Position numbers and translations under genes: made by a program
The notes under the pieces: model-generated
Seen by the model: the letters and a program-made list of their open reading frames with translations, nothing else
What the model was told of the DNA's origin: nothing
The model's database searches: none
In this document: positions 22,102-34,500 of the stretch, in pieces
Numbering within the stretch: the first letter of the stretch is position 1
Layout: the number at the start of each line of letters is the position of its first letter
Assembly (NCBI GenBank): GCA_026004975.1
Contig: BPKE01000001.1
Span: forward strand, 437,788 to 501,787
Length of the DNA: 64,000 bases
Direction: 5' to 3'
Source: Gammaproteobacteria bacterium
GTDB taxonomy: Bacteria; Pseudomonadota; Gammaproteobacteria; HTCC5015

Positions 22102-22723
22102 TCAGTCCAGCCAGTCCACCGGGCCGGCGCCGCGGCGCAACACCTCCGGGACCGGGCCGGTGAGATCGAGCACCGTGGTCGGCTGCGGGCGGCAGGGTCC
22201 ACCGTCCAGGACGAGGTCGATGCGCCCGGCCATGGCCGCCGCCACCTCGTCGGGATCGGCCAAGGGCTGTTCCTGCCCCGGCGGGATCAGCGACACGCTC
22301 ATCAGCGGCTCGCCCAGCGCCTCGAGCAACGCCAGGGCGACGGGGTGATCGGGCACCCGGATGCCGATGGTGCGCCGGCGGGGGGTGCTGCAGGCGCCGC
22401 GGCACCTCGCGGGTGGCCGGCAGGATGAAGGTGTAGGGGCCGGGCGTGTGGGCGCGCAGCAGGCGGTAGGCCGCGTTGTCCACCTTGGCGTACTGGGCGA
22501 TTTCGCTCAGGTCGCGGCACACCACGGTGAAATGGTGCTTGGGGTCGAGCCGCCGCAAGGCACGGATGCGCTCGGCCGCAGCCTTGTCGCCGATGTGGCA
22601 ACCCAGGGCGTAACCGGAATCGGTCGGATAGGCGACCACCGCACCCTCGCCGAGCGCCGCGGCCGCCTGCTTGAGCAGGCGCGGCTGCGGGTGGGTCGGA
22701 TGGACGGACACACGTCGGGTCAT
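22102..22723 (-). pseudogene. yciO: Sua5/YciO/YrdC-family protein, split by an apparent +1 frameshift
   Basis: The first frame (from ATG 22723) carries [35 protein letters not shown] and GPYTFILPATREVPRRL. The second frame (ending at 22102) carries the continuation PDHPVALALLEALGEPLMSVSLIPPG to VLDLTGPVPEVLRRG. Together they make a normal YciO of about 206 aa, related to threonylcarbamoyl-AMP synthases but with uncertain function. The frame changes by one extra base at the G6 run near 22380-22386, where GIRVPDHP should read on. This is probably a sequencing artefact in an intact gene. It is the usual upstream neighbour of trpS. Confidence 0.8.
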
Positions 22724-22794
22724 GTTCGGCCTGTGGCGGCGATGGCCTCAAACGGCGTATCATAACGCCGAATCGCGCCACCGGCCCCGCAGGG

Positions 22795-23340
22795 ATGAAG
22801 CTTCTTTACGATTTTCTCCCCATTCTGCTGTTCTTTCTCGCCTACAAGGTCTGGGACTTGTACGCCGCCACCGCCGTGGCGATCGGCGTCGCCCTGGTGC
22901 AGAACCTGGTCTATTGGCTGCGCCACCGCCGCTTCGACAACATGCAGCTCGTCGCCCTGGTTCTGCTCGTCGTGCTCGGCGGCGCCACCCTGCTGCTGCG
23001 CGACAACACCTTCATCATGTGGAAGCCGACCGCGGTGAACCTGCTCTTCGCCGCGGTGTTCGCGGCCACCGGTCTGTTCGGCGACAAACCCCTGGTCCAA
23101 CGCCTGCTCGAAGGCCAGCTTCAGCTCGAGGCCGCCCTGTGGCGGCGCCTGAACTGGAGCTGGGTGGGCTTCTTCCTGTTCTGCGCCGCGGCCAACCTGT
23201 TCGTCGCCTACCGCTACTCGGAAGCCGTCTGGGTGAACTTCAAGCTGTTCGGCCTGCTGGGCCTGACGCTGTTGTTCCTGTTCGCCCAGGGCCTGTGGCT
23301 GGCGCGGCACCTGGACGACGGGCAACGGCGCAGCGACTGA
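22795..23340 (+). CDS. yciB: Septation/intracellular-septation family membrane protein YciB (IspZ)
   Basis: 181-aa inner-membrane protein with five hydrophobic segments. Landmarks are [47 protein letters not shown], and [21 protein letters not shown] with [16 protein letters not shown]. YciB is tied to envelope integrity and the division machinery. It is divergent from yciO and overlaps yciI by one base (TGATG). Confidence 0.93.
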   Translation: MKLLYDFLPILLFFLAYKVWDLYAATAVAIGVALVQNLVYWLRHRRFDNMQLVALVLLVVLGGATLLLRDNTFIMWKPTAVNLLFAAVFAATGLFGDKPLVQRLLEGQLQLEAALWRRLNWSWVGFFLFCAAANLFVAYRYSEAVWVNFKLFGLLGLTLLFLFAQGLWLARHLDDGQRRSD

Positions 23341-23636
23341 TGTGGTACGCCATTCTCGCCCGGGACGCGCCCGACGCCCTGGACAAGCGCCGCGCCACCC
23401 GCGCCGCCCACCTGGCGCGCATCGAGGCGCTGCGGGCCGAGGGCCGCTTGCTCACCGCCGGGCCCTTCCCGGCGATCGACGCCCCCGACCCCGGGCCCGC
23501 GGGCTTCAGCGGCAGCCTGGTGATCGCCGAATTCCCCTCGCTCGAAGCCGCCCGGACCTGGGCGGAGGCCGACCCCTACCTGGCCGCCGGCGCCTGGTGC
23601 GCCGTCGAAGTCAAACCCTACAAGCGGGTATTCTGA
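23340..23636 (+). CDS. yciI: YciI family protein
   Basis: 98 aa, the same length as E. coli YciI. The ferredoxin-like YCII fold is seen in [42 protein letters not shown], and [20 protein letters not shown], with conserved His and Asp. The function is unknown. The ATG overlaps the yciB stop and its own stop overlaps the bolA-like ATG, so yciB-yciI-bolA-ppi form one operon. Confidence 0.9.
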   Translation: MWYAILARDAPDALDKRRATRAAHLARIEALRAEGRLLTAGPFPAIDAPDPGPAGFSGSLVIAEFPSLEAARTWAEADPYLAAGAWCAVEVKPYKRVF

Positions 23637-23953
23637 TGAGCGACCGCATCCTGCGCATCCGCGAACGGCTGGACGCCGCCCTCGCCCCCGAACGCCTCGT
23701 CATCGAAGACCAAAGCGCCCTGCACGCCGGCCACGCCGGTGCCCGCTCGGGCAAGGGACACTACGCGGTCACCGTCGTCAGCGCCGCATTTGCGGGCAAA
23801 TCCTTGCTCGAGCGCCACCGGATGGTTTACGGTGCGCTCTCGGCGATGCTCGAGACGGACATCCATGCCCTGAGCATCCGCGCCCTGGCGCCCGACGAGG
23901 ACGACCTCTCCGGGCGCCCGGCGGATCCATCCTCCACCAGCACAAGGCCATGA
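23636..23953 (+). CDS. BolA family protein
   Basis: 105-aa protein with the BolA/KH-like fold: RIRERLDAALAPERLVIEDQSALHAGHAGARSG, followed by HYAVTVVSAAFAGKSLLERHRMVYGALSAML and DIHALSIRA. The conserved HAGHAG and RHR motifs suggest glutaredoxin/Fe-S or DNA-binding roles as in other BolA proteins. It has a short disordered tail and overlaps the next gene as ATGA. Confidence 0.9.
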   Translation: MSDRILRIRERLDAALAPERLVIEDQSALHAGHAGARSGKGHYAVTVVSAAFAGKSLLERHRMVYGALSAMLETDIHALSIRALAPDEDDLSGRPADPSSTSTRP

Positions 23954-24846
23954 TCATGAACACACACCGCATCCCCGGCGCCATCCTGTTGTCCGGCGCC
24001 CTGCTGCTCCTCGGCGCCTGCCAGTCCGGCGACGGCGCCGCCGCCGGCGAGCCCGGCCGGCCGATGCCCCTGCCGGGCGAGACCGTCGCCGTGGTCAACG
24101 GCGTGGAAATCAAGGACATCGAACTCGAGGCGCTGCGCGAGCTGCGGCGCCGTTCCAACCAGGCGCCGGACGACCAGAGCCTCATCGACGACCTGATCAG
24201 CATCGAGCTCCTGCGCCAACAGGCGGTCGCGGACGGCCTGCACAAGGATCCGCAGGTCGCCCTGCGCATCAACCAGCAGGCCACCGGCGTGCTCGTCTCG
24301 GCGCTGGTCGACCGCCTGGCCCAGAGCGAAACGGTCAGCGACGAAGACCTGCGCGCCGCCTACGAGAAGCAGTTCGGCCCGCCGAGCGAATACGAGTACC
24401 ACGCCCGCCACATCCTCTCCAAGACCGAAGAGGAAGCGCGCGCCAACATCGAGGCGCTCAAGAAAGGCGCGGACTTCGCCGAGCTCGCCAAGGCCAAGTC
24501 CACCGGCCCCTCCGGCCCGCAGGGCGGCGACCTGGGCTGGGCCGACCCGAAAAACTACGTGGCGCCCTTCGCCGAGGCCCTGATGAAACTCAAGCCCGGC
24601 GAATACACCCTGGAGCCCGTGAAAACCCAATTCGGCTGGCACGTGATCAAGCTGGAAGAAATGCGGCCGGCCGGCGGGCAGGACCTCTCGCGCTTCCGCC
24701 CGCAACTCGAACGCCAGATCATCGACGAGCGCATCAAGGCCCGTCTGGACGCGCTCAAGGCGGCGGCCAAGATCGAGATCCGCCTGCCCGGCGCGGCCGC
24801 GGCGCCGCAAGCCGAGGCACCGGCGGACGACGCCGCCGGCGAGTGA
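23950..24846 (+). CDS. Parvulin-type peptidyl-prolyl isomerase lipoprotein
   Basis: 298-aa lipoprotein (LLLLGACQS lipobox) with an N-terminal SurA/PrsA-like helical chaperone region (NGVEIKDIELEALRELRR to SALVDRLAQSE). A parvulin domain lies at about 150-250 (YHARHILSKTEEEARANIEALKKGADFAELAK, GGDLGWADP, TQFGWHVIKLEE), and the tail is Ala-rich. It probably assists outer-membrane or periplasmic folding. The ATG overlaps the bolA stop; an ATG at 23956 is an alternative. It ends the operon at a strong terminator. Confidence 0.88.
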   Translation: MIMNTHRIPGAILLSGALLLLGACQSGDGAAAGEPGRPMPLPGETVAVVNGVEIKDIELEALRELRRRSNQAPDDQSLIDDLISIELLRQQAVADGLHKDPQVALRINQQATGVLVSALVDRLAQSETVSDEDLRAAYEKQFGPPSEYEYHARHILSKTEEEARANIEALKKGADFAELAKAKSTGPSGPQGGDLGWADPKNYVAPFAEALMKLKPGEYTLEPVKTQFGWHVIKLEEMRPAGGQDLSRFRPQLERQIIDERIKARLDALKAAAKIEIRLPGAAAAPQAEAPADDAAGE

Positions 24847-24865
24847 GGCTTCCGCCGTCGTACCA

Positions 24866-24896
24866 AGGGCGCGGCCCGGCGGGCCGCGCCCTTTTT
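24866..24896 (+). terminator. Rho-independent terminator after the yciB operon
   Basis: GGGCGCGGCCC and GGGCCGCGCCC form an 11-bp perfect stem around a short loop, followed directly by TTTTT. It ends the yciB-yciI-bolA-ppi transcript 20 nt after the last stop. Confidence 0.92.
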
Positions 24897-24970
24897 CGTT
24901 CAGCGCCGCGTTGACCGGCGGCCGGCGGCACCGCCATAATCGCCGCAAGGTTCCTCCGGCCGCCGCCCCG

Positions 24971-25420
24971 ATGCGCCCTTCCCGCTTCGCCCTCCCGCTC
25001 CTGCTGGTGCTCGGCGCCTGCGCGAGCCTCCAAGTGCTCGAACGCGGCCTGCCGCAACTGGTCGGCCGCCACGTGGACGAGGCCGTCGAGGCCCTCGGCC
25101 TGCCCGACCGCAAGCTCACCGTGGGCGCTTACGAGATCTACGTGTGGGAAAGCCAATCGGACGGCACGGTGCCGGTCTACGGCACCCGCACCTCGACCAC
25201 CGTCGGCGTCGTCGGCGGTGAAGTGTTCCACGGCACCACCACCCACGGCACGGTCGATTTCGTGCCCGTCCGCCGCGGTTGCCGGATCAAGCTGCAGGTC
25301 GACGCGGAACAGATCGTGCAACGCGCCGAATTCGACGGCGACGCCGTCGGTTGCCGGCGCTACGCCGAACGCCTGGAGGCGTTCCTCGGCCGCGGTGCCG
25401 CGCGCCCGGCGTCCGACTGA
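24971..25420 (+). CDS. Hypothetical lipoprotein, 149 aa
   Basis: Signal peptide with lipobox LGAC near residue 17. The mature part contains LVGRHVDEAVEALGLPDRKL followed by YEIYVWESQSDGTVPVYGT. This resembles small outer-membrane lipoproteins in which a SmpA/DUF-like region anticipates an assembly role, but I do not recognise a family. Thr-rich strands and three Cys after the lipid Cys suggest an extracytoplasmic beta-rich fold. I use ATG 24971; the track start lies in front of the signal. It is convergent with the next gene across a large hairpin. Confidence 0.65.
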   Translation: MRPSRFALPLLLVLGACASLQVLERGLPQLVGRHVDEAVEALGLPDRKLTVGAYEIYVWESQSDGTVPVYGTRTSTTVGVVGGEVFHGTTTHGTVDFVPVRRGCRIKLQVDAEQIVQRAEFDGDAVGCRRYAERLEAFLGRGAARPASD

Positions 25421-25445
25421 GCACCCGGCTGCAAGCCGGATGCAA

Positions 25446-25481
25446 ATCGGGGCTGCGGCCCGTCGCGGCCGCAGCCCCGAT
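25446..25481. terminator. 15-bp perfect hairpin between convergent lipoprotein genes
   Basis: ATCGGGGCTGCGGCC pairs perfectly with GGCCGCAGCCCCGAT around a 6-nt loop. There is no T-run on either side, but the position between convergent genes favours a bidirectional transcription barrier. Confidence 0.6.
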
Positions 25482-25510
25482 GCCCATGCGCGGTGGGCAA
25501 ACGCGGCCGC

Positions 25511-25987
25511 TCAACCGCGGCCCGCGCCCGCGACGCCGGCGAAGCGCAGCAGGAAACGGCCGTTGGCCTGGACCTGGAACAGCTGGTCCACCAGCTCGCG
25601 GATTTTCTTCTCGGCGTTGATGAATTTCGCCGGGTTGGCGCCGCCGCGCGTCGAATCATACACGGCACGTCCCTGCACAAGCCCGTCGCGTTTCACGACG
25701 ATCTCCGCGTAAGCCATATATAACCGCAAATCCCAACGCCAATGCGCCGTATAGGCCAAAACCCACCGGCACTCCGAGGCGTCTTGCCCCGCCCCGATCA
25801 CGCGGAAGCGAACGCCCTTGTCGTTGAGGGCGGATTCCAGGACAGGCAGGAAGTTCTTCTTCACCTTCGGGTTTTCGATCACGCACAGATCATCGTCCGC
25901 CGACAAGGTGACAGGTCTAACCTCTTACGTGATCGCGCAAGCCGTGAGCCCCAACCCGACCAGCAAAACCGCAGCCAAACGATACAT
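25511..25987 (-). pseudogene. Sbal_3080-like lipoprotein gene with an in-frame stop after the lipobox
   Basis: ATG 25987 opens a signal peptide, MYRLAAVLLVGLGLTAC, preceded by GGGGGAG. Three codons after the lipid Cys the frame meets TAA (25925-25927) and then continues in the same frame as EVRPVTLSADDDLCVIENP. The body has the family features ECRWVLAYTAHWRWDLRLYMAYAEI, DSTRGG and KFINAEKKIRELVDQLF. The 131-aa track ORF from a TTG at 25906 would lack a signal peptide. The gene is therefore interrupted by nonsense, not by a frameshift. A sequence error or real inactivation are both possible. Confidence 0.7.
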
Positions 25988-26023
25988 CATCGTTCACTCC
26001 CCCTTTGTCGAACATCCATGAAA

Positions 26024-26039
26024 CGGTCCCGCGGGACCG
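26024..26039. repeat. 16-bp perfect palindrome CGGTCCCGCGGGACCG
   Basis: The palindrome lies 37 nt upstream of the start of the interrupted lipoprotein gene. It could be an operator or an mRNA leader hairpin. No second copy was noticed in the window, though a shorter GGACCGGTCC palindrome occurs at 38958. Confidence 0.5.
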
Positions 26040-26177
26040 CGTCGAAATATAACCGAAGGAAACAACCATGGTCCAGAATCGCCGGCGGACGACGGCGTGC
26101 CGCCCTTCCGGCGCGCGGATTTCCCCCGGCATGCGCCGCGCGCCCGGTGCCCGCCCGCGGCGGGTCGCCCGGACGGT

Positions 26178-27023
26178 TCAGTCCCCAACCGCCCACTGCA
26201 GGCGGTGGTGCGCGGCGATCTTGTCGAGGATCCGCTTGACGACGCCGTCGAGGCGCTTGCCCTCGCGGTAATCGGCGGGCAGCACGCAGTGCACGCGCCC
26301 CTCCTGCATCAGGCGCTCGGCCCGCTCGCGCGCGCCCTTCTTGCGCGGCTGGTAGACGGCGATCGAATGGCCGCCCATCTGCTTCACCAGCCTGAAGCAG
26401 GGGATGTCGGTGTCGCCGTCGCCGATGAAGATGATGTTCGTGAACGGCACGTCGCGCCGTTCGGGCGGCGTGTATTCGTTCACCTTGGCGTGTTCGTTGA
26501 TGTCCAACACGCCCTTGTTGATCCGGAACAGGAACTGGGTCTTGGTCGTGTAGTTGACGGCGACGGCCGGCCAGCAGGCGACGCCGTTTTCGTCGTACAC
26601 GAAGGCCGAGGCGAAGATCTGCGCGAAGCGGTTCGCGATCGGGGTGCCCTCGATCATCTCCCGCAGGCCGGAGGAAATGATGTAGTGGCGCACCGCGAGG
26701 CCCTGGCGGCGCCCGTAGGCGTCGATCCGGTCGAACCAGTCGCCGACGCCGGCGAACAAGGGGATCCGGCTGCCGTGGGCCTGGATGTCGGCGCGGCGGA
26801 CCGGGATTTCCTTGCGCCGGGCCTCGTCCAGCATGTGCTTCATGTACATCAGGATCAGGTCCGCGCGGTGGCGCCGGGCCGCCGCGTCGACGCGCTCCCA
26901 GAACGCCTTCTTGGAGACGTCCAGCCGCGGGATGAAGGAATGCTCCTGCATGTTCCCGGGGCACAGGGTGCCGTCGAAGTCGTAGGCGATGGCGACCTTG
27001 ATCGCGTGTTCCTTCTTGGCCAT
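26178..27023 (-). CDS. HAD-superfamily phosphatase
   Basis: 281-aa cytoplasmic hydrolase. Motif I is YDFDGTLCPGNMQEHSF, motif II YIISSGLREMIEG, a lysine lies in KTQFLFRINKG, and motif III is IIFIGDGDTDIPCFRLV with conserved Asp residues. A C-terminal extension binds KKGARERAERLMQEGRV. The layout resembles phosphoserine-phosphatase-like HADs with a helical cap, but the substrate cannot be read. ATG 27023 is preferred over 27041. It is 26 nt after the parC stop, same strand. Confidence 0.75.
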   Translation of the reverse strand: MAKKEHAIKVAIAYDFDGTLCPGNMQEHSFIPRLDVSKKAFWERVDAAARRHRADLILMYMKHMLDEARRKEIPVRRADIQAHGSRIPLFAGVGDWFDRIDAYGRRQGLAVRHYIISSGLREMIEGTPIANRFAQIFASAFVYDENGVACWPAVAVNYTTKTQFLFRINKGVLDINEHAKVNEYTPPERRDVPFTNIIFIGDGDTDIPCFRLVKQMGGHSIAVYQPRKKGARERAERLMQEGRVHCVLPADYREGKRLDGVVKRILDKIAAHHRLQWAVGD

Positions 27024-27049
27024 GTGCACCCCGGCCGGCATGCGCCCCG

Positions 27050-29308
27050 TCAGCCGGCCGCCAACACCTCGATGCGGTCGGGCGGCGTGAAGCCGCGCGG
27101 CAGTTTCTGGCCGCGGCGGCCGCGTTCCCCGGCGTAGGCGTCGACCTCGGCGGCGCGCAGCTTGCGCGTCTTGCCGCCGCGCTCGAGCAACAACCCCTCC
27201 CCGTCCTGCAAGAGGGCGAGGTGCAGGACGCCGTCGCGTCCGGCCTTGAGGTCGGCCGGCGCGATGTGGATGAATTTGCTGCCCTTGCCGCGGGCCATGC
27301 GCGGCAGTTCGGCGAGCGGCACGAGGAGCATGCGCCCCTGGCGGGTGACGGCGACGATCCAGTCGGCATCCGGCTCCCGCACCGGCACCGGCGGCAGGAC
27401 GCGCGCGCCCTCGGGCAACTTGAGCACGACCTTGCCGCTGCGGTTGCGGGTGACGAGATCGCCGAGGCGGGCGACGAAACCGTAACCGGCGTCGCTGGCG
27501 AGCAGGTAGAGGTCGTCGGCCTGGCCGAGCATCACGCCGACGAAGGTCGCGCCGGCCGGTGGGTTCAGGCGGCCGCTCAAGGGTTCGCCCAAACCCCGCG
27601 CCGAGGGCAGGGTGTGCGCCGGCAGGGTGTAGGCGCGGCCGGTGGAGTCGAGGAACACCGCGGACTGGTTGCTGCGCCCGCGCGCCCAGTGCTGCAGGCG
27701 GTCGCCGGACTTGAACGCCAGGTTGGACAGGTCGACCTCGTGCCCCTTGGCGGCCCGCACCCAGCCCTTTTCGGACAGGATGACGGTGATCGGCTCGATG
27801 GACACCAGCGCGGTTTCGTCCATGGCCTTGGCGGGCAGCTCGGCGCGCCGGATGCGGGAACGGCGCGCGTCGCCGAAGCGTTCGGCGTCGGCGCGCAGCT
27901 CGTCCTGGATGAGCCGTTTCAAGCGGGCCTTGGAACGCAAGGTCCGTTCGATGTCGGCCTTTTCCTTGCCCAAAGCGTCCTGCTCGGCACGCAGCTTCAT
28001 TTCCTCGAGCCGCGCCAGGTGGCGCAGGCGCAGGTTGAGGATTTCCTCGGCCTGCAGTTCACTCAGGCCGAAGCGCGCCATCAAGGCCGGCTTGGGCTGC
28101 TCTTCCTCGCGGATGATGCGGATCACCTCGTCGATGTCGAGGTAGGCGACGAGCAACCCTTCGAGAATGTGCAGGCGCCGGTCGACCTTGGCCAGGCGCC
28201 ACTCGAGGCGGCGGGTGACGGTGCGCACCCGGAACTTGAGCCATTCGAGCAACAGGCTGCGCAGGTCGTGGACCCGCGGGCGCCCGTCGAGGCCGACGAC
28301 GTTGAGGTTGACGCGGTGGGTCTTTTCGAGATCGGTGGTGGCGAACAGGTGCGCCATCAGCGCGTCGGCGTCCACCCGCCGCGAGCGCAGGCCGATGACC
28401 AGGCGCGTGGGGTTCTCGTGGTCGGACTCGTCGCGCAGGTCGTCGACCATCGGCAGCTTCTTGGCCTGCATCTGGGCGGCGATCTGTTCGAGCACCCGGG
28501 CGCCGGAAACCTGGTGCGGCAAGGCGGTGATCACGATGTCGTCGTCTTCGCGCCGCCAGACGGCGCGCTGGCGCACTTGCCCCTGGCCGGTCTCGTAGAC
28601 CTGGCGCAGCTCTTCGGGCGGGCTGACGATGTCGGCGCCGGTGGGATAGTCCGGCCCGCGGACGTGTTCCATCAACGCCGGCACGTCGAGCTTGGGATCG
28701 TCGAGCAAGGCGATGCAGGCGGCGACGACCTCGCGCAGGTTGTGCGGCGGAATGTCGGTGGCCATGCCGACGGCGATGCCGGTGGTGCCGTTGAGCAGCA
28801 CGTGCGGCACCCGCGCCGGCAACAAGGTGGGCTCCTCGAGGCTGCCGTCGAAGTTGGGCCGCCAGTCCACCGTGCCCTGTTCGAGCTCGGCGAGCAGCAG
28901 TTCGGCGAACGGCGCGAGGCGCGCTTCGGTGTAGCGCATCGCGGCGAACGACTTGGGATCGTCCTGCGAGCCGAAATTGCCCTGGCCGTCGATGAGCGGA
29001 TAACGGTAGCTGAACGGCTGGGCCATGAGCACCATGGCCTCGTAGCAGGCCAGGTCGCCGTGCGGGTGGTATTTGCCGAGCACGTCGCCGACCGTGCGCG
29101 CCGATTTCTTGTGCTTGGCGGCGGCGGTCAGGCCGAGCTCCGACATGGCATAGACGATGCGCCGCTGGACCGGCTTGAGCCCGTCGCCGATGTGCGGCAG
29201 GGCGCGGTCCAGGATGACGTACATCGAGTAATTCAAGTACGCGCGCTCGGTGTACTCGGCGACCGGCAGGCGTTCGACGTTGTCGGGTGTCTCACTCATG
29301 GCGGGCAT
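27050..29308 (-). CDS. parC: DNA topoisomerase IV subunit A
   Basis: Decatenates daughter chromosomes together with ParE. The 752-aa protein has the winged-helix/tower core ([34 protein letters not shown]), the active-site Tyr in [11 protein letters not shown], and [19 protein letters not shown]. The C-terminal beta-pinwheel starts around residue 490. The quinolone-determining region reads [15 protein letters not shown]: Leu replaces the Ser equivalent to E. coli Ser80 (codon CTG, forward 29051-29053), while the Glu84 equivalent is kept. A start at 29299 (MSETPD) is an alternative. It is 21 nt downstream of parE. Confidence 0.96.
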   Translation of the reverse strand: MPAMSETPDNVERLPVAEYTERAYLNYSMYVILDRALPHIGDGLKPVQRRIVYAMSELGLTAAAKHKKSARTVGDVLGKYHPHGDLACYEAMVLMAQPFSYRYPLIDGQGNFGSQDDPKSFAAMRYTEARLAPFAELLLAELEQGTVDWRPNFDGSLEEPTLLPARVPHVLLNGTTGIAVGMATDIPPHNLREVVAACIALLDDPKLDVPALMEHVRGPDYPTGADIVSPPEELRQVYETGQGQVRQRAVWRREDDDIVITALPHQVSGARVLEQIAAQMQAKKLPMVDDLRDESDHENPTRLVIGLRSRRVDADALMAHLFATTDLEKTHRVNLNVVGLDGRPRVHDLRSLLLEWLKFRVRTVTRRLEWRLAKVDRRLHILEGLLVAYLDIDEVIRIIREEEQPKPALMARFGLSELQAEEILNLRLRHLARLEEMKLRAEQDALGKEKADIERTLRSKARLKRLIQDELRADAERFGDARRSRIRRAELPAKAMDETALVSIEPITVILSEKGWVRAAKGHEVDLSNLAFKSGDRLQHWARGRSNQSAVFLDSTGRAYTLPAHTLPSARGLGEPLSGRLNPPAGATFVGVMLGQADDLYLLASDAGYGFVARLGDLVTRNRSGKVVLKLPEGARVLPPVPVREPDADWIVAVTRQGRMLLVPLAELPRMARGKGSKFIHIAPADLKAGRDGVLHLALLQDGEGLLLERGGKTRKLRAAEVDAYAGERGRRGQKLPRGFTPPDRIEVLAAG

Positions 29309-29329
29309 CTCGTGCGCGGCGCGCGCGGC

Positions 29330-31533
<2,204 letters not shown>

Positions 31534-31594
31534 TGCCGCGCGTGACGCCGGCGGGCAAAAGGCCGACAATGTCCCGCCCTTCGGTTTTGCGACG

Positions 31595-34500
31595 ATGACC
31601 CGTTCCGCCGCCCACCGCCCCGAAGACCCGGCGCTCAACGCCGTGGTGGACGCCTCGGCCGGCACCGGCAAGACCTATCTGCTGGTCTCCCGGATGATCC
31701 GCCTGCTGCTCGACGGCGCGCGCCCGGACGGGCTGCTGGCCCTGACGTTCACCCGCAAGGCCGCCGCCGAGATGCGCGAGCGGCTGCTGGCGCGCCTGCG
31801 CGAGCTGGCGCTGGCGGACGAGGCGGCGCTGGACGCGGCGCTCGAAGCGCTGGGCGTGCCGGCGGAGGCGTCCCGGCGGGCGCAGGCCCGGCGGCTCTAT
31901 GAAACGCTGCTGCACGCGCCGGTCGGGCCGCGCATCACCACCTTCCACGCCTTCTGCCAGGAGCTGCTGCAACGCTTCCCCCTGGAGGCCGGCGTGCCGC
32001 CCGGCTACACCCTGCTCGAGAACGCCGCCGAGTGGGCGGAGGCGGCCTGGGACGCACTGTGCCTGGAGGCCAGCCGCAAGCCCGACGGGACGGTCGCCGA
32101 GGCCCTGGCGACGTTGTTCGCGCGTTGCCGCACGGTCGAGCAGACCCGGCGCGTGTTGCTCGACGGCTTTCTCGGCCAGCGCAGCGACTGGTGGGCCTGG
32201 TGCGAGCAGGCGGGCGAGGATCCGGCGGCCTGGGCGGCGGCGCGGCTCGCCGAACGCCTCGAGATCCGCGACGAGACGCCGCCCGCGGAGGGCGCACTGC
32301 AGAACCTGCAGGCTGAGCTCGAGACGCTGCTCGCCGGCGTGGAGAAACTCGACGGCAAGAATGCCGCCGCCTGGGCGGCGGCGCTCTGGCGCGCGCTCGA
32401 TCCCCGCCTGCCGCCCGAGCAGCGGCTGGCGGCGGCCGAGTCGGTGTTCTGGACCCAGAAGCGCACGGAACGCCGGCCCCCGGCCGAGCGCACGCTGCGC
32501 AAGGCGCTCGGGGGCGGCGCCGAGGCGTTCCAGGCGGGCTGGGCACGGCTCGCGCAGGCGGTGGGCCGGGCGGCCGAGAGGCAGCGACGCTGGAACCTGT
32601 GGGCGCTCAACCGCGCCTGGTACCGCGCCGGCGCGGCGCTGCTCGAACACTTCCAGCGCATCAAGCGCCGCGAGCGGCTGCTGGATTTCGCCGACCTGGA
32701 GTGGCGCGCCTGCCGCCTGCTCGGCGACCCGGACCACGCGCTGTGGGTGCAATACAAGCTCGACCAACGCATCGACCACCTCCTGCTGGACGAATTCCAG
32801 GACACCAACCCGACCCAGTGGCGGCTGCTGCGGCCGCTGCTGGAGGAACTCGCCGCCGGCCAGCCCGAGCGCCCGCGCAGCGTGTTCCTGGTCGGCGATC
32901 CGAAACAGTCCATTTACGCCTTCAGGCGCGCCGACCCGCGGTTGCAGGCGCAGGCGGCGGCGTTCCTGGAAGAGCGGCTCGGCGCCCGCCGCTTCCCGCT
33001 GGAACGCTCGCGGCGCTGCGCGCCGGCCATCGTCGAGCTGGTCAACGCGGTCTTCGACGAAGGCGGGCCGGCGGCCGGCCGGCTGGCGGACTTCCAACGC
33101 CACGAAACCCTATGCGACGGGGCTTGGGGCCGCGTCGAACTCCTCCCCCTGGTCGAAGCGACGCCCACGGCGGTGCGCGAGACCTTGCGCGACCCCTTGC
33201 GCGAAGATCCGGACGCGGCCGAGGACGACGCCCACCGGCGCGCCGCTGCGGCCTTGGCGGCGCGCCTGCGCGCCCTGCTCGACGCGCCGCCGCCGATCGA
33301 CACGGCCGGCGGCCCGCGGCCGCTCGGCGCCGGCGACATATTGATTCTGCTGCGCCGCCGCACCCATGCCGCGGCCTACGAGCGTGCGCTCGCCGAGGCC
33401 GGCATCCCCTACCAGGGCCTGGCGCACAACCGCCTGCTCGACACCTTGGAGGGCCGCGACGTCTACGCCCTGCTGCGCCACCTGGCCACCCCGCTGGACA
33501 ACTTGGCCTTGGCCCAGGTGTTGCGCTCACCGCTGTTCGGCGCCGACGACGCCGCGCTGCTGGCCGTCGCCGCCGCCGGTGAGGGCCCGTGGAGCGCGCG
33601 GCTGGAACGGGCGGCGGCCCAGGACGCGGCGCCGCCGGCCTTGCGGCGCGCCCATGCGCTGCTGGCGCGCTGGCGCGGCTGGGTCGGGCGGTTGCCGGTG
33701 CACGATCTGCTCAACCGGATCTTTCTGGAGGGCGAGCTGCCCGAGCGCTACCGCGCCGCCGCCGAGCCGCGCTTCGCGCCGCGGGTGCTCGCCAACCTGC
33801 AGGCGATGCTCGAGATGGCGCTGCGCCTGGACAGCGGCCGCTATCCGAGCCTCATGCGTTTCCTGGAACGCCTCGAGCGCCTGCGCGAGCTCGACCGCGA
33901 CGCCCCCCAGGCGCCCGACGACCCGGCGCCGGTGCCGCGGGTGCGCCTGATGACGGTGCACGGCGCCAAGGGGCTGGAAGCACCGGTGGTGTGCCTGGCC
34001 GACGCCGCCGCGCGGGATCCCGAGCGCGAGGGACTGGAAGTGCTGGTGGACTGGCCGCCGGACCGGGACCGACCGGAGATCATGCTGTTGCTGGACCGCG
34101 GCGCCGCCCTGCCCGACGCGCTCGACACCCTGCGCGCCGCGCGCCGCGCCCGGGCGGCCCGGGAAGAAGCGAACCTGCTCTACGTCGCCCTCACCCGGGC
34201 GCGGCATGTGCTCATCGTCAGCGCCGCCGCGGGCCGCCGCGGTCTTCCCGAGGACGGCTGGTACCGCGATCTCGGCCGGGCGCTCGAGCGCCTCGGCGCC
34301 GCACAGACGGCGGATGGCGGCCGGGTGTACGGCGATCCGCTGCCGGCCGCCGCGGCCGCCGCCCCGGCGGCGGCGCCGCGGACCACACCGCCGCCGGCGC
34401 GCCCGGAACCCTTGCCGGTGACGCCGCCCGGCGACGATCTCGCCCGCCGCCGGGGCCGCTATCTGCACCGGCTGCTGGAAGACCCGCAGGCGGACCCGGC

